Virus record (IMG/VR): IMGVR_UViG_3300033153_001906
Location: 1 to 64,000 of that record
Direction: 5' to 3' (one strand)
Source: a virus
DNA: 64,000 bases
Below, piece by piece: positions 56,836 through 64,000 of the stretch (position 1 is the first letter of the stretch; each line of letters opens with the position of its first letter). A program made the position numbers and the translations under genes. The notes below the pieces were generated by a model that was not told the origin of the DNA, searched no databases, and saw nothing but the letters and a program-made list of their open reading frames with translations.

Positions 56836-57312
56836 TTACCACCCTTCGTCGCTGAATGTACGCCTATGCCCAATTGTCGCGCTACCATCGTCGGAGAATG
56901 CGTCCCCGTCAGCGACACGAACATAAAATACTGTATTTGAATCCCACACCTTTCTGGTTTCTGTTTCGGGAAACTTCAACTTTAGTTTGAATATATCTTT
57001 TTGACTACGTGTGCCAATAATCCATTTTGGACTGCTACGCTCCATGCATGTGCCATATGCAAATGTTGCGGACATGCTTGCGCACAAGTACATACGCAAT
57101 GCATTATCTGGTTCCATTGGGACTTCTACATTATTGATGATTCTTGGTTTATGACCAGGTATACACAACTTAACGAATTCTATTTCTTCCACAGATTGTT
57201 TCTGTGGTTGCCGAAAATCCCAACTATGCATCGGCTTGTCAAGCAATAAGAAACTAAAGCCATCGCCCCCGCTTATGTGTACATCAGAATGTAATGCAGT
57301 CCAGTCAGTCAT
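56836..57312 (-). CDS. Tail-motif protein with C-terminal extension
   Basis: 158 residues. S-Q-K-D-I-F-K-L-K-L-K-F sits at about residue 115 and is followed by 35 more residues, so the motif is internal. The body has G-D-G-F-S-F-L-L-L-D and F-V-K-L-C-I-P-G-H. Function unknown. Confidence 0.6.
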   Translation of the reverse strand: MTDWTALHSDVHISGGDGFSFLLLDKPMHSWDFRQPQKQSVEEIEFVKLCIPGHKPRIINNVEVPMEPDNALRMYLCASMSATFAYGTCMERSSPKWIIGTRSQKDIFKLKLKFPETETRKVWDSNTVFYVRVADGDAFSDDGSATIGHRRTFSDEGW

Positions 57313-57926
57313 ACTTTTAGTTTCACTTTAAATAGATGCTTTTCAATATTCGCATCGGGTTCGTTTACTGTAATCATCACTTCGACACCATTTGGATACT
57401 TCTTTCTGTAGAAGCTGGGTGCATTACCCAAGGTCACTGTCCTGCCGTCGTCATATGATTCGTAGTTTTTTAATACTTTCTGTAAATTCTTTACACCCTC
57501 ACCCTTGATTTTCCAATTACCATATCCAAATTTTGTGTTAAACACAGAAGTAAGTGTACGAAATTGAGTAAAGCCAGTTAGAGTAAACTTACATGATGAT
57601 GTTTCACCATCATATTTTGGCACAGTCGGTAGCTTCGGCACCAGGATTATGTCGATCTCATTTAACTTGTCGTATATGTCGATTTTAGCTTTATCCAATA
57701 TGTGTTTGTTGCCACGCACCACACCAATATATTGTTTATCTCCCGACCTACTCTTGGGAATATTTGTGTTAAATTTACCATTTGATTCTATGTGTTTGGA
57801 TGTTAAACTCATCGCGTCACTGGAATCCCAACGGCGAAGAACCCGCGTATCAACATTAATTTCTCTAACCAAGTCGCTAACTCGTTTATATTCGTTTTGG
57901 GTTCTGTAATGAAATGAAATCTTCAT
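57309..57926 (-). CDS. Tail-motif protein, 205 aa
   Basis: ATG at 57926 overlaps the upstream stop as ATGA. A larger body with I-D-I-I-L-V-P-K-L-P and F-T-L-T-G-F-T-Q-F segments, then I-E-K-H-L-F-K-V-K-L-K-V at the extreme C-terminus. One of the two largest carriers of the motif. Function unknown. Confidence 0.65.
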   Translation of the reverse strand: MKISFHYRTQNEYKRVSDLVREINVDTRVLRRWDSSDAMSLTSKHIESNGKFNTNIPKSRSGDKQYIGVVRGNKHILDKAKIDIYDKLNEIDIILVPKLPTVPKYDGETSSCKFTLTGFTQFRTLTSVFNTKFGYGNWKIKGEGVKNLQKVLKNYESYDDGRTVTLGNAPSFYRKKYPNGVEVMITVNEPDANIEKHLFKVKLKV

Positions 57927-58291
57927 AGTAGCTTTCCGCAACACATGCATTCACGAGGATCATCGCGGTTTGGATTTTTATCGCCATAATGGTACAAATA
58001 AACATGCTTTGAAACTGGTGATTCCTCACATGGCTTATCATTGTGTGAAATATAATCTTCTACTTCTAGTGTAGTCCAACAATGCATCTTGTCTGATAGT
58101 TTGGGTTTAAGTATTTTAATTAACAATTCGTTGGTTTGGTCTAGTCCTTCCCGATATTGTTTATAGTGTTCCCTGTATGTGTCATACATTTCTTGCGGGT
58201 CTTCACCATATTTTAGCCGCGCCTTGAACGCCACAAGTTGGGCCTTGCTTGCTTTTGGCTCTTTATCAGTCCAGCGTTTAAATAAACCCAT
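57923..58291 (-). CDS. Hypothetical protein, 122 aa
   Basis: ATG at 58291. Contains Q-L-V-A-F-K-A-R-L-K-Y-G and a helical Y-D-T-Y-R-E-H-Y-K-Q-Y. The end C-M-C-C-G-K-L-L could bind zinc. Not recognised. Confidence 0.57.
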   Translation of the reverse strand: MGLFKRWTDKEPKASKAQLVAFKARLKYGEDPQEMYDTYREHYKQYREGLDQTNELLIKILKPKLSDKMHCWTTLEVEDYISHNDKPCEESPVSKHVYLYHYGDKNPNRDDPRECMCCGKLL

Positions 58292-58850
58292 TTGTATCAT
58301 TGTCCTTTATCTTGTCTACGAATACTTGTTTCTTGCGCCTTTTGAATGCGATTGTTCTGATGGTGAAGAATGGTAGTCCCAAAAATAATACAGCAGGCCA
58401 TAGTATAGACCCAACTGCTCCAATAAACCAAACTGCGGCCAGTACAATTAGCACAGGCCACCATGCCAAGAAAGTCAAATCTGTATCTTGTTTTCCAGCC
58501 TCTTTTACCTGCCCGATCTTCAAAGCTACATCAAGTCTGTTTTTAAATAGTTTTGTGTCTTTCTCAACTGTCCAGAATGCAAACTGTCCGTGTGTGACGT
58601 ATAGATGATAGTTAAATTTTAGTGAAGCTTGAATTCCGCCCACAGTGAGAATCAATGCCACTATTCCACACGCAGCAAGACAGCCTATCGCTCCCCATGC
58701 CCAAATCTGAAACAAGATTCCTTCTGCTACTGGTTCAGGCACTGGCGGGCCAGAGTATTGTACACCATCAACTTCATACCCGAATGCCAATACTGGAATC
58801 CATAGCATGACTATGATTAAGAAAACCCATTGCGCATTGATGCGTTTCAT
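58278..58850 (-). CDS. Membrane protein with cytoplasmic tail motif
   Basis: 190 residues with about four hydrophobic segments (V-F-L-I-I-V-M-L-W-I, G-I-V-A-L-I-L-T-V, V-L-I-V-L-A-A-V-W-F, V-L-F-L-G-L-P-F-F). It ends R-K-K-Q-V-F-V-D-K-I-K-D, the tail motif on what is probably a cytoplasmic end. It shows the motif is used on membrane proteins too. Function unknown. Confidence 0.65.
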   Translation of the reverse strand: MKRINAQWVFLIIVMLWIPVLAFGYEVDGVQYSGPPVPEPVAEGILFQIWAWGAIGCLAACGIVALILTVGGIQASLKFNYHLYVTHGQFAFWTVEKDTKLFKNRLDVALKIGQVKEAGKQDTDLTFLAWWPVLIVLAAVWFIGAVGSILWPAVLFLGLPFFTIRTIAFKRRKKQVFVDKIKDNDTNGFI

Positions 58851-59267
58851 TTAGTATCCATATTTTAATTTGAGTTTGAATGCGCTTTTATCGTCCACGC
58901 GATAGACTGTTGGGCTATCTACGCTGGCTGCGATGCCAAATCCTTTCAATGCTACACAGACTTTTCCAGTGCTGCATTCGTGAGATTGGCTCCATGAAAT
59001 TAATTCAGCATTGCCATCGTAAATCAGGAAGCAGAATTGTCCAAACGGCACTGGCAGTCCATCAATGACAAGCAAATCATCGCGCACACTATAGAATCCT
59101 TCATCGTCCAGTTGTGAACGATCTACAATAAATGTGTTGGATTTGTGGTCTGCGTATAACAGAGGACATTGTTCATCAATATGAATTGACAAGGTGCGAT
59201 CATCGTCCATAACGTCGATTGTCGTATAAGCAGACGTATTAAGACATAAATTAGGAAAAGAGGCCAT
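58851..59267 (-). CDS. Tail-motif protein, 138 aa
   Basis: First gene of its unit after an early promoter. Beta-rich with V-P-F-G-Q-F-C-F-L-I-Y-D-G and ends D-D-K-S-A-F-K-L-K-L-K-Y-G-Y. Cysteines in the C-terminal half. Function unknown. Confidence 0.63.
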   Translation of the reverse strand: MASFPNLCLNTSAYTTIDVMDDDRTLSIHIDEQCPLLYADHKSNTFIVDRSQLDDEGFYSVRDDLLVIDGLPVPFGQFCFLIYDGNAELISWSQSHECSTGKVCVALKGFGIAASVDSPTVYRVDDKSAFKLKLKYGY

Positions 59268-59293
59268 GATTACTCTAGTGTTAATGAGTTATC

Positions 59294-59322
59294 ATTATAC
59301 TACATGGTCAGGCGCGTGTCAA
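59294..59322 (-). promoter_or_regulatory. Sigma-70-type early promoter
   Basis: TTGACA (59322-59317), 17 bases, TATAAT (59299-59294) on the minus strand, 27 bases above the ATG at 59267; the -35 box overlaps the stop codon of the kinase/ART-like gene. Confidence 0.9.
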
Positions 59323-60743
59323 GTCCTTACTTGCTTGTCCTCGACACGTAAACCATTGATTTCTAGATATGGCGCAACATATTTGAAGAAATAAAACTCA
59401 GGGATGTAATAATATCCTTCAGAACAGGAAATCATCAGTTCGCGCACACCACTTAATCCCTGTCTTAGTCGTTGGTCTACCACCATAGATTCCGCTATTT
59501 CGCGGAATGCATCTACGCCAGAAATGGTGTCGTCCTTGTACCTGAACTTTTCACCATCAACATAGCCGCCCTCATCTGCTTTTTTGAAATGTTCCTGATA
59601 AGCGTCTAATATTTTATATGCATTTTTTAGTGGTTCTTGTTCGCCAAGGAGTTGTGCAATCCCATCCCAATCAATGGTGTTTCGTGCTGAAACTGAATCA
59701 TACGTATTGTACCAATCATCAATGAGTTCATGCCAAGTGTAATTGAAGTCGCCCATTGGAAAGAGAACATATACTTCGCCATATATACTTGCAGTACGTG
59801 CGCTACCTGATACAAAAATAGAATTATTTCTATTAGCAGTTCCACCTTTTGAGTTAATGGCAAGATTGAACACTGTGGTTATTGCTTTACTAGAATCTTT
59901 AGGTGATCGGTTGTCGCGGTAGGCTCGGTGAAATGGATAGTTTTCAGCCCGTTCATATCCACGATATGCCAGCTTTAATGGTTGACCAGATTCGCCAATA
60001 AAATCTTTCGCATCACGCAGAATCTTCATTGCAACACGCTTATAGTATTCAGCATCGTCGCCACCATGTAAACCGTCAACAACTTCTTTCCAACTATCTA
60101 CATCGCCTGGTAAACTATCTTGAGTATTGACTTCTTCTTCTACGGGCCATGATGTAGGCCGAGCATTGGGCGCATTCAAAAATTTGGTGACTACTTTTTG
60201 CGCATCTACAAAGTCATTTCCATCTTCACTGTTATCAACGATGAGCATGTTATGAAAGATTGACTGTAATGATCCAAGTTTGCCTTTTAGTTCCGCATGA
60301 ACGTTACGTACCCAATTACTATCTGCTTTGCGCCGACGTTCTTCGTTACGATCAAGTGCTTTGTTCAGTTCTGTGTTTACGAACACGGCCATTGTATCAT
60401 AGCCCATTTTCTCTAGATCATTTTTGATTTCGGTTAGTCGTTCAATCTTACGTCCAGTGCCATCAATAATCAATCCTATCCTGCCGCCCAGCAGTAAATC
60501 TAGTTTCTTCTGTGTGAGATTACCACTGTACTTGTACAGGTCATCATCGAAACCTTGTCCTTGGATACCTTGTCTGTCGCGTAGTAACTCATAGAATTCG
60601 TCCACATTCACTGTGCGCAAACCAGTGCCACCCGCAAGTTTTTTGGCTACATGGGTTTTGCCACTACCTGGCCCGCCAAGCATAAAGATAGCTTTGTGAG
60701 TGTGCGGATCGTTGCGGCCTTCGACTAGTTCGTACAGTTTCAT
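59319..60743 (-). CDS. Packaged P-loop kinase fused to ADP-ribosyltransferase-like domain
   Basis: 474 residues. Signal M-K-L-Y-E-L-V-E (L-Y-E at 3-5). Residues about 17-195 are a P-loop kinase: M-L-G-G-P-G-S-G-K-T, then L-I-I-D-G-T-G and D-R-N-E-E-R-R-R (lid). The C-terminal domain has L-A-Y-R-G-Y-E, then I-F-V-S-G-S-A-R-T-A-S and E-V-Y-V-L-F-P, resembling the R-S-E order of ADP-ribosyltransferases. It has its own late promoter and no early one, and is an island of late expression in an early block. It may be injected with the DNA. Confidence 0.68.
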   Translation of the reverse strand: MKLYELVEGRNDPHTHKAIFMLGGPGSGKTHVAKKLAGGTGLRTVNVDEFYELLRDRQGIQGQGFDDDLYKYSGNLTQKKLDLLLGGRIGLIIDGTGRKIERLTEIKNDLEKMGYDTMAVFVNTELNKALDRNEERRRKADSNWVRNVHAELKGKLGSLQSIFHNMLIVDNSEDGNDFVDAQKVVTKFLNAPNARPTSWPVEEEVNTQDSLPGDVDSWKEVVDGLHGGDDAEYYKRVAMKILRDAKDFIGESGQPLKLAYRGYERAENYPFHRAYRDNRSPKDSSKAITTVFNLAINSKGGTANRNNSIFVSGSARTASIYGEVYVLFPMGDFNYTWHELIDDWYNTYDSVSARNTIDWDGIAQLLGEQEPLKNAYKILDAYQEHFKKADEGGYVDGEKFRYKDDTISGVDAFREIAESMVVDQRLRQGLSGVRELMISCSEGYYYIPEFYFFKYVAPYLEINGLRVEDKQVRT

Positions 60744-60747
60744 AAAC

Positions 60748-60756
60748 GTATTTATC
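60748..60756 (-). promoter_or_regulatory. Late promoter, nearly leaderless
   Basis: GATAAATAC on the minus strand ends five bases above the ATG at 60743 (spacer GTTT). The predicted transcript start is at the ATG, as for the GNAT gene at 38418. Confidence 0.72.
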
Positions 60757-60764
60757 TTGAAAAC

Positions 60765-60795
60765 ACAAAAAAGCCCCGCGCATTGGCGGGGCTAG
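60765..60795 (-). terminator. Intrinsic terminator
   Basis: Minus-strand stem AGCCCCGC / GCGGGGCT followed by TTTTTTG. It ends the 63.9-60.8 kb unit and protects the late gene below. Confidence 0.9.
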
Positions 60796-60817
60796 TTTAT
60801 TGTGCTACTATTTCTAG

Positions 60818-61345
60818 TTATTGTGCGAAACGTGCGCGCTTCAAACGCTCCATCAGTTCACGTTCCCACTTGTTGTACGTGAGGGTCAGCGGAGCAGTCT
60901 TGTTGTCGAACGTAATGCGAGTCTCCTCCAATAGATGATCGTAGACAACAACGTACTCATCATTCCACTTAGCTTCCCTCAGTGCTTGCACACCGTTGAA
61001 GATGCGCTCTGGCAGTATAGCTGCAACAGAAGTCAAGTTTCCGCCTTGCGACTCTTCCTCAGTGAAACCAACGAACGGAAAGTCGTTCTGGTGGCTCAGT
61101 ACTAGGCCATCTTCAAAGAATTGCAGCCAGCCAGTTACGTCTGCGAAAGCACCACCATTCAGACAAATGATCGTCTTGTGGTTCTGAACCCAATCAGACA
61201 CTTGTTCTGCGTATCCGTTCTGCCAGCCCGTTACGAGCAGGTACTTGCTGACAAGTTCCATAGAAGCATGACCAGACTGAATTCCCTGCTGTATTGAAGA
61301 CAGCATAAAGTCTGTAAATGTGTAACAACGTAGTTCTTCGTTCAT
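60818..61345 (-). CDS. Hypothetical protein, PTH2-like by pattern
   Basis: 175 residues. S-S-I-Q-Q-G-I-Q-S-G-H-A-S-M-E-L and, later, T-I-I-C-L-N-G-G and F-P-F-V-G-F-T-E-E-E resemble the spacing of peptidyl-tRNA hydrolase 2 (K-G-x-x-A-x-Q-x-x-H-A, then V-L). The match is weak and no catalytic set is certain. Last gene of its unit, followed by a terminator. Confidence 0.5.
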   Translation of the reverse strand: MNEELRCYTFTDFMLSSIQQGIQSGHASMELVSKYLLVTGWQNGYAEQVSDWVQNHKTIICLNGGAFADVTGWLQFFEDGLVLSHQNDFPFVGFTEEESQGGNLTSVAAILPERIFNGVQALREAKWNDEYVVVYDHLLEETRITFDNKTAPLTLTYNKWERELMERLKRARFAQ

Positions 61346-61530
61346 GTTTTTTCCTCTGGTCGTTCTTGGTCAGCGCACACATCTAAATCTACAATATGTG
61401 CATAATATTTTTCCATACAAGTATTGATATACTGTATGATTTCCATTTGTTGCTCAATGCCTGGACGCTTAATACCCTGCATCTTGCTACTTTGAAAGCG
61501 CAGCTTAACTCTTAATGAATCGAGTTTCAC
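61342..61530 (-). CDS. Small hypothetical protein, 62 aa
   Basis: GTG at 61530 overlaps the upstream stop (GTGA). Basic first half (L-R-V-K-L-R-F-Q), acidic end. Not recognised. Confidence 0.55.
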   Translation of the reverse strand: MKLDSLRVKLRFQSSKMQGIKRPGIEQQMEIIQYINTCMEKYYAHIVDLDVCADQERPEEKT

Positions 61531-61784
61531 CGTACTTTACTCCAAGCATCTTTGCTAAATGTACCAGTTTGACGAGGATCAAAGTCTTCCTCATCATTTT
61601 CAAGTGCGAGGGTGCGCAGCGTGTGCGTACCAATTTCAAGTTCACGTACTGCGAACTGTGCTACCCGCAGTTCTTTTTCAAGAGTGCGAATGCGCTCGTC
61701 TTTGATGTTAATGTCAACTTTTGCATCAATCAACTTGCGCTGCAATACGTCAATCTGATTGTTTAGTATTTCAGTTTTAGTCAT
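61527..61784 (-). CDS. Coiled-coil protein, 85 aa
   Basis: Residues about 8-50 form a clear heptad coiled coil (L-Q-R-K-L-I-D-A-K-V). ATGA-type overlap with the tail-motif gene upstream. Function unknown; a linker for the neighbouring small proteins is possible. Confidence 0.6.
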   Translation of the reverse strand: MTKTEILNNQIDVLQRKLIDAKVDINIKDERIRTLEKELRVAQFAVRELEIGTHTLRTLALENDEEDFDPRQTGTFSKDAWSKVR

Positions 61785-62068
61785 AATATTACCTCTTTGG
61801 CTAAAGTCCCATTTAGCCGCCTCTTAAATAACTCGTTATCAGTTATGTCTTCGCCCCACACATCGTAGTGTCTCAATGGGCAAGTCTTTCCCTGCTTCCA
61901 AAATGCTAGTGGTAGTTGCTCTAGCGCATCATCTGAGTAGCCATTATGCTCTCCCCAAATCATGTACAATTCTTTCGCTTTACCCTTCTCCACTTCGCAC
62001 GTTAAATTAAAAATCACTTCTTGAATGTCTGGTCGCATACCCCTTGCTCTGCCAATAAAATATTTCAT
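61781..62068 (-). CDS. Tail-motif protein, tandem paralogue 3
   Basis: 95 residues. Starts M-K-Y-F, ends G-E-D-I-T-D-N-E-L-F-K-R-R-L-N-G-T-L. Third of three consecutive genes with the plan M-x-Y-F, a central L-Y/F segment, then G-x-E/D-x-T/N-x and the motif. Overlaps its neighbours as ATGA. Function unknown. Confidence 0.68.
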   Translation of the reverse strand: MKYFIGRARGMRPDIQEVIFNLTCEVEKGKAKELYMIWGEHNGYSDDALEQLPLAFWKQGKTCPLRHYDVWGEDITDNELFKRRLNGTLAKEVIL

Positions 62069-62346
62069 AGATTATTCCAAGATCGTATCATCTGTCTTGG
62101 ATCACCACTAAGATCAACGTATCCATCTTCTGCTTTTCCTTGCAGAATCAGCTTGAACCAAACAGACTCAGTAATTTCTTTGCCATGCATTACAAAACTT
62201 GGCTCGCCTGGCATGGACACAGTGTTTCCAGTGTCGAACAGTTCTTGTCCGCGATCATTACCACACCACATTTGATAGAAGTCTAACGCATAATTTTCCT
62301 TAATGCGCTTTGGCTTGCTCTGTCTGTGTTCCATAAAGTAAATCAT
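62065..62346 (-). CDS. Tail-motif protein, tandem paralogue 2
   Basis: 93 residues from an ATG at 62346 (ATGA overlap; a TTG six bases up is less likely). Starts M-I-Y-F, has H-G-K-E-I-T-E-S-V-W-F-K-L-I-L-Q-G, then 22 further residues, so the motif is internal and its L-F is changed to W-F. Paralogue of the genes at 61781 and 62343. Function unknown. Confidence 0.65.
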   Translation of the reverse strand: MIYFMEHRQSKPKRIKENYALDFYQMWCGNDRGQELFDTGNTVSMPGEPSFVMHGKEITESVWFKLILQGKAEDGYVDLSGDPRQMIRSWNNL

Positions 62347-62624
62347 TTCCAAACCTTTTGCTCAATGTTTCCTTCCAATCTCTGTTTAAACAATTCGCTA
62401 TCGTTCCACTCTCTGCCTTCAATGAGAAGTCCCATGTGATGAACGTTGGTAAATTGACCACGTTCAAATAATCTTATCACACGCTCCTCAGATTCTTCAT
62501 TCTCTTTACCACTCAATTCGTACAAATATTTTGCTCTCTCATACGAAACTTCAAACCATTTGTTTTTCCCAAATCGAAATCCATCAATTCGTACTGCTCT
62601 AACTTGTCTCGCAAAATATCTCAT
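62343..62624 (-). CDS. Tail-motif protein, tandem paralogue 1
   Basis: 93 residues from an ATG at 62624, which overlaps the 42-residue gene upstream as ATGA. Starts M-R-Y-F, ends G-R-E-W-N-D-S-E-L-F-K-Q-R-L-E-G-N. Paralogue of the next two genes. Function unknown. Confidence 0.68.
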   Translation of the reverse strand: MRYFARQVRAVRIDGFRFGKNKWFEVSYERAKYLYELSGKENEESEERVIRLFERGQFTNVHHMGLLIEGREWNDSELFKQRLEGNIEQKVWK

Positions 62625-62749
62625 ACTACGATTGGGGCCTTTCCTTGAAATACACGGATCCAATTCCAGATTCTAAGATCGCTGCCAGAATTCAAAATCT
62701 CATCGGGGCAACCATTTTCTTTTGCGTATGTTTTAAAGTAAACTATCAT
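62621..62749 (-). CDS. Small hypothetical protein, 42 aa
   Basis: ATG at 62749 overlaps the upstream stop as ATGA, and its own stop overlaps the next ATG. R-I-W-N-W-I-R-V-F-Q-G-K is amphipathic. The double overlap supports translation. Not recognised. Confidence 0.58.
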   Translation of the reverse strand: MIVYFKTYAKENGCPDEILNSGSDLRIWNWIRVFQGKAPIVV

Positions 62750-63012
62750 TCGCTAGGGTTCCATATCCAAAGTCTGTGTTTCTTACTAGCTTTAAATTCT
62801 GCTGTCCATCCTGCTGGAACTGGCCCTTCTCGGCCTGCTCTACGTGCTGCACTTGCAGACGGGAAAATTCCCATTTCGCGCATCAGCGCACCCATTTCAT
62901 CTGATTCAGCGAAAAAGACTTGCTCTACGTTTCCATCAAGATCGCCAAACAGCGTAGCAACATCTTCTTTGCTCCACGCTGAATTCTTGATAATTACGTT
63001 TTCAACTGTCAT
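62746..63012 (-). CDS. Hypothetical protein with S-A-A-R-R-A-G module
   Basis: 88 residues from an ATG at 63012 (ATGA overlap). F-P-S-A-S-A-A-R-R-A-G-R, G-P-V-P-A-G-W and S-K-K-H-R-L-W-I-W form a basic module I recall from other phage proteins; function not known. Nucleic-acid contact is possible. Confidence 0.58.
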   Translation of the reverse strand: MTVENVIIKNSAWSKEDVATLFGDLDGNVEQVFFAESDEMGALMREMGIFPSASAARRAGREGPVPAGWTAEFKASKKHRLWIWNPSE

Positions 63013-63575
63013 TTCCAAAAGTATCCTCTAAAGCTTAATTTGAATTCATTCGTTCTTGATCCATGTGAACACTCGATAACTCGACACTCACGACCAAAAG
63101 AACCATACGTTAAATCAAATTCAAATCTCTTAATTTCTACTGTAACACCAGCACCAAAATAATCTGACGTTGGCTCGTTCTCGTCGTTGAATGGTCGGCC
63201 TCTCGTAATATCGCTAACGTGAGTCCAAACAAGCAACGGCCTAATTGTCTCTGTGGTGAATGGGTAAATACGTATTGCTGCTACTGTTCCACTCTGCCAT
63301 TCATCCATTTTCCATTCTGGTTCTGCTGATACGCGCCACTGTGTCTTTTGTACGCCATGTGACAAATCAAATTCTACGTGTTTCCATTCAACTGTCAAAC
63401 CAACTTGTACTGTTTGTAACGCATCACCAGTTTGATCTGCGCCAACATACGCACCAAATTCTGCTGCATCTGCAGGCTTCATTATCAGGAAAAGGATTAC
63501 AACAAATGCGCACCCCATCGCGTATCCTACTGCTAGTCCTGATCCAAAAATTCTTTGTTCGCGTTTAGTCGTCAT
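63009..63575 (-). CDS. Exported beta-barrel-like protein
   Basis: 188 residues. An N-terminal membrane anchor or signal (G-C-A-F-V-V-I-L-F-L-I-M, then A-D-A-A-E) and a body of alternating strands with aromatic ends (V-E-W-K-H-V-E-F-D-L-S, F-G-A-G-V-T-V-E-I), like small outer-membrane barrels such as the PagL type. Ends K-L-S-F-R-G-Y-F-W-K. Possible surface-modifying or exclusion protein; unproven. Confidence 0.6.
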   Translation of the reverse strand: MTTKREQRIFGSGLAVGYAMGCAFVVILFLIMKPADAAEFGAYVGADQTGDALQTVQVGLTVEWKHVEFDLSHGVQKTQWRVSAEPEWKMDEWQSGTVAAIRIYPFTTETIRPLLVWTHVSDITRGRPFNDENEPTSDYFGAGVTVEIKRFEFDLTYGSFGRECRVIECSHGSRTNEFKLSFRGYFWK

Positions 63576-63747
63576 TGCTGTAGATGCCAGCTTGCAATGA
63601 AGCTACGACTTCCTCAAGCGAATTGAATCTCTGCTTGCGCTCAAAAAGAAGTGTTGCAGTTTCATCTAACTGCGTATCAAGATCACCATTCCCTGATCCA
63701 TCTTCGAATGTAAGAATTTTCAAAATTGTAGAATCTTCGTTGCTCAT
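63565..63747 (-). CDS. Small acidic protein, 60 aa
   Basis: ATG at 63747, one base below the previous stop. Acidic, helical C-terminus (L-E-E-V-V-A-S-L-Q-A-G). Overlaps the next gene by 11 bases. Not recognised. Confidence 0.55.
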   Translation of the reverse strand: MSNEDSTILKILTFEDGSGNGDLDTQLDETATLLFERKQRFNSLEEVVASLQAGIYSNDD

Positions 63748-63748
63748 T

Positions 63749-63961
63749 TCAAGCTCCTTTCAATGTTGGGTATTTGCCAGTCGGCTCGATTTTCAACTCA
63801 CGACATTTGATGATTGCATTCTCAACTTCCAAAATATCCACGTTTGGATTTTTGAGTGCGTATTCATACGCGAGGGTTGAAATAAGATTCAACGATTCGT
63901 CTGTCGTGACGGCATCAGTAGCGCGCCTGCGATTTCCTGTATCTTCGATGTTTTCAGCCAT
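63749..63961 (-). CDS. Small hypothetical protein, 70 aa
   Basis: ATG at 63961 with AAGGA upstream. The frame is open to the window edge, so a longer start outside is possible. Helical (L-I-S-T-L-A-Y-E-Y-A-L) with an N-terminal G-N-R-R-R. Not recognised. Confidence 0.52.
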   Translation of the reverse strand: MAENIEDTGNRRRATDAVTTDESLNLISTLAYEYALKNPNVDILEVENAIIKCRELKIEPTGKYPTLKGA

Positions 63962-64000
63962 TTTTGGGTCCTTTTGCTGCTCAGTGAGGGCGTAGTACTG

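Overview
The window is a 64 kb stretch of a tailed, T4-like (myovirus) phage genome infecting a Gram-negative host. The evidence is a family B DNA polymerase of the gp43 type, a gp45-type sliding clamp, a gp44-type clamp loader, a DsbA-like protein, a GroES/gp31-like co-chaperonin, PhoH, peptide deformylase, DnaJ, a spanin pair and T4-style late promoters. I cannot name host or species. The gene content (PhoH, QueE, a nucleotidyltransferase with a packaging-type N-terminus, chaperones) resembles aquatic 'exo-T-even' phages. Packing is very dense: almost all genes lie on the minus strand, with ATGA, GTGA, TTGA, TAATG and similar overlaps. phoH is the only convincing plus-strand gene. No stretch over 300 bases is empty. 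No tRNA gene or CRISPR array was seen, and no small clamp-loader subunit (gp62) was recognised.

Layout. (1) 1-13.2 kb is an early-type block: QueE, an endonuclease VII-like HNH protein, a QueD-like protein, a glycosyltransferase, a Gfo/Idh/MocA and an MDR oxidoreductase, peptide deformylase and many small unknown proteins. (2) 13.1-19.5 kb carries DpdA-like DNA transglycosylase, a NADAR protein, the clamp, DNA polymerase and DsbA-like protein. (3) 19.5-38.4 kb is the late region: a holin candidate, three fibre-like proteins, two RMF-like proteins, ClpA, DnaJ, spanins, conserved virion-type proteins and a large set of proteins that start with a shared short signal (M-R-L-F-E-L and variants). 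(4) 38.4-39.5 kb carries phoH on the plus strand and a candidate structured RNA. (5) 39.5-56.7 kb carries GMP reductase, a HAD phosphatase, an AAA ATPase, uracil-DNA glycosylase, the clamp loader, the GroES-like protein, a DnaE-like fragment, a macro domain, a RadC-like protein and many small unknowns. (6) 56.8-64 kb holds more small early-type genes, interrupted by one late-promoter-driven P-loop kinase/ADP-ribosyltransferase-like fusion.

Regulation. Ten minus-strand sigma-70 promoters have near-perfect TTGACA and TATAAT boxes, nine with 17-base and one with 16-base spacing. A separate late box, GATAAATAC, precedes late genes. Three late boxes sit so close to the ATG that the transcript may be nearly leaderless. 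Four clear intrinsic terminators separate early and late units.

Two things stand out. First, eleven late proteins share an N-terminal head-packaging-like signal with an L-x-E prohead-protease site in the first nine residues. Several look like ADP-ribosyltransferases, GNAT acetyltransferases or nucleotidyltransferases, which suggests a set of proteins packaged in the head and injected. Second, about twenty unrelated small early proteins share a motif of the form K-E-[LVI]-F-[KV]-x-[KR]-L-x-G, usually at the extreme C-terminus. I do not recognise this as described. A ClpA-type unfoldase that keeps a ClpP-docking tripeptide (IGF) is also encoded, so a tag/adaptor role is one testable idea. A 53-base perfect tandem duplication also shifts the frame of the largest fibre-like gene and removes its last domain.
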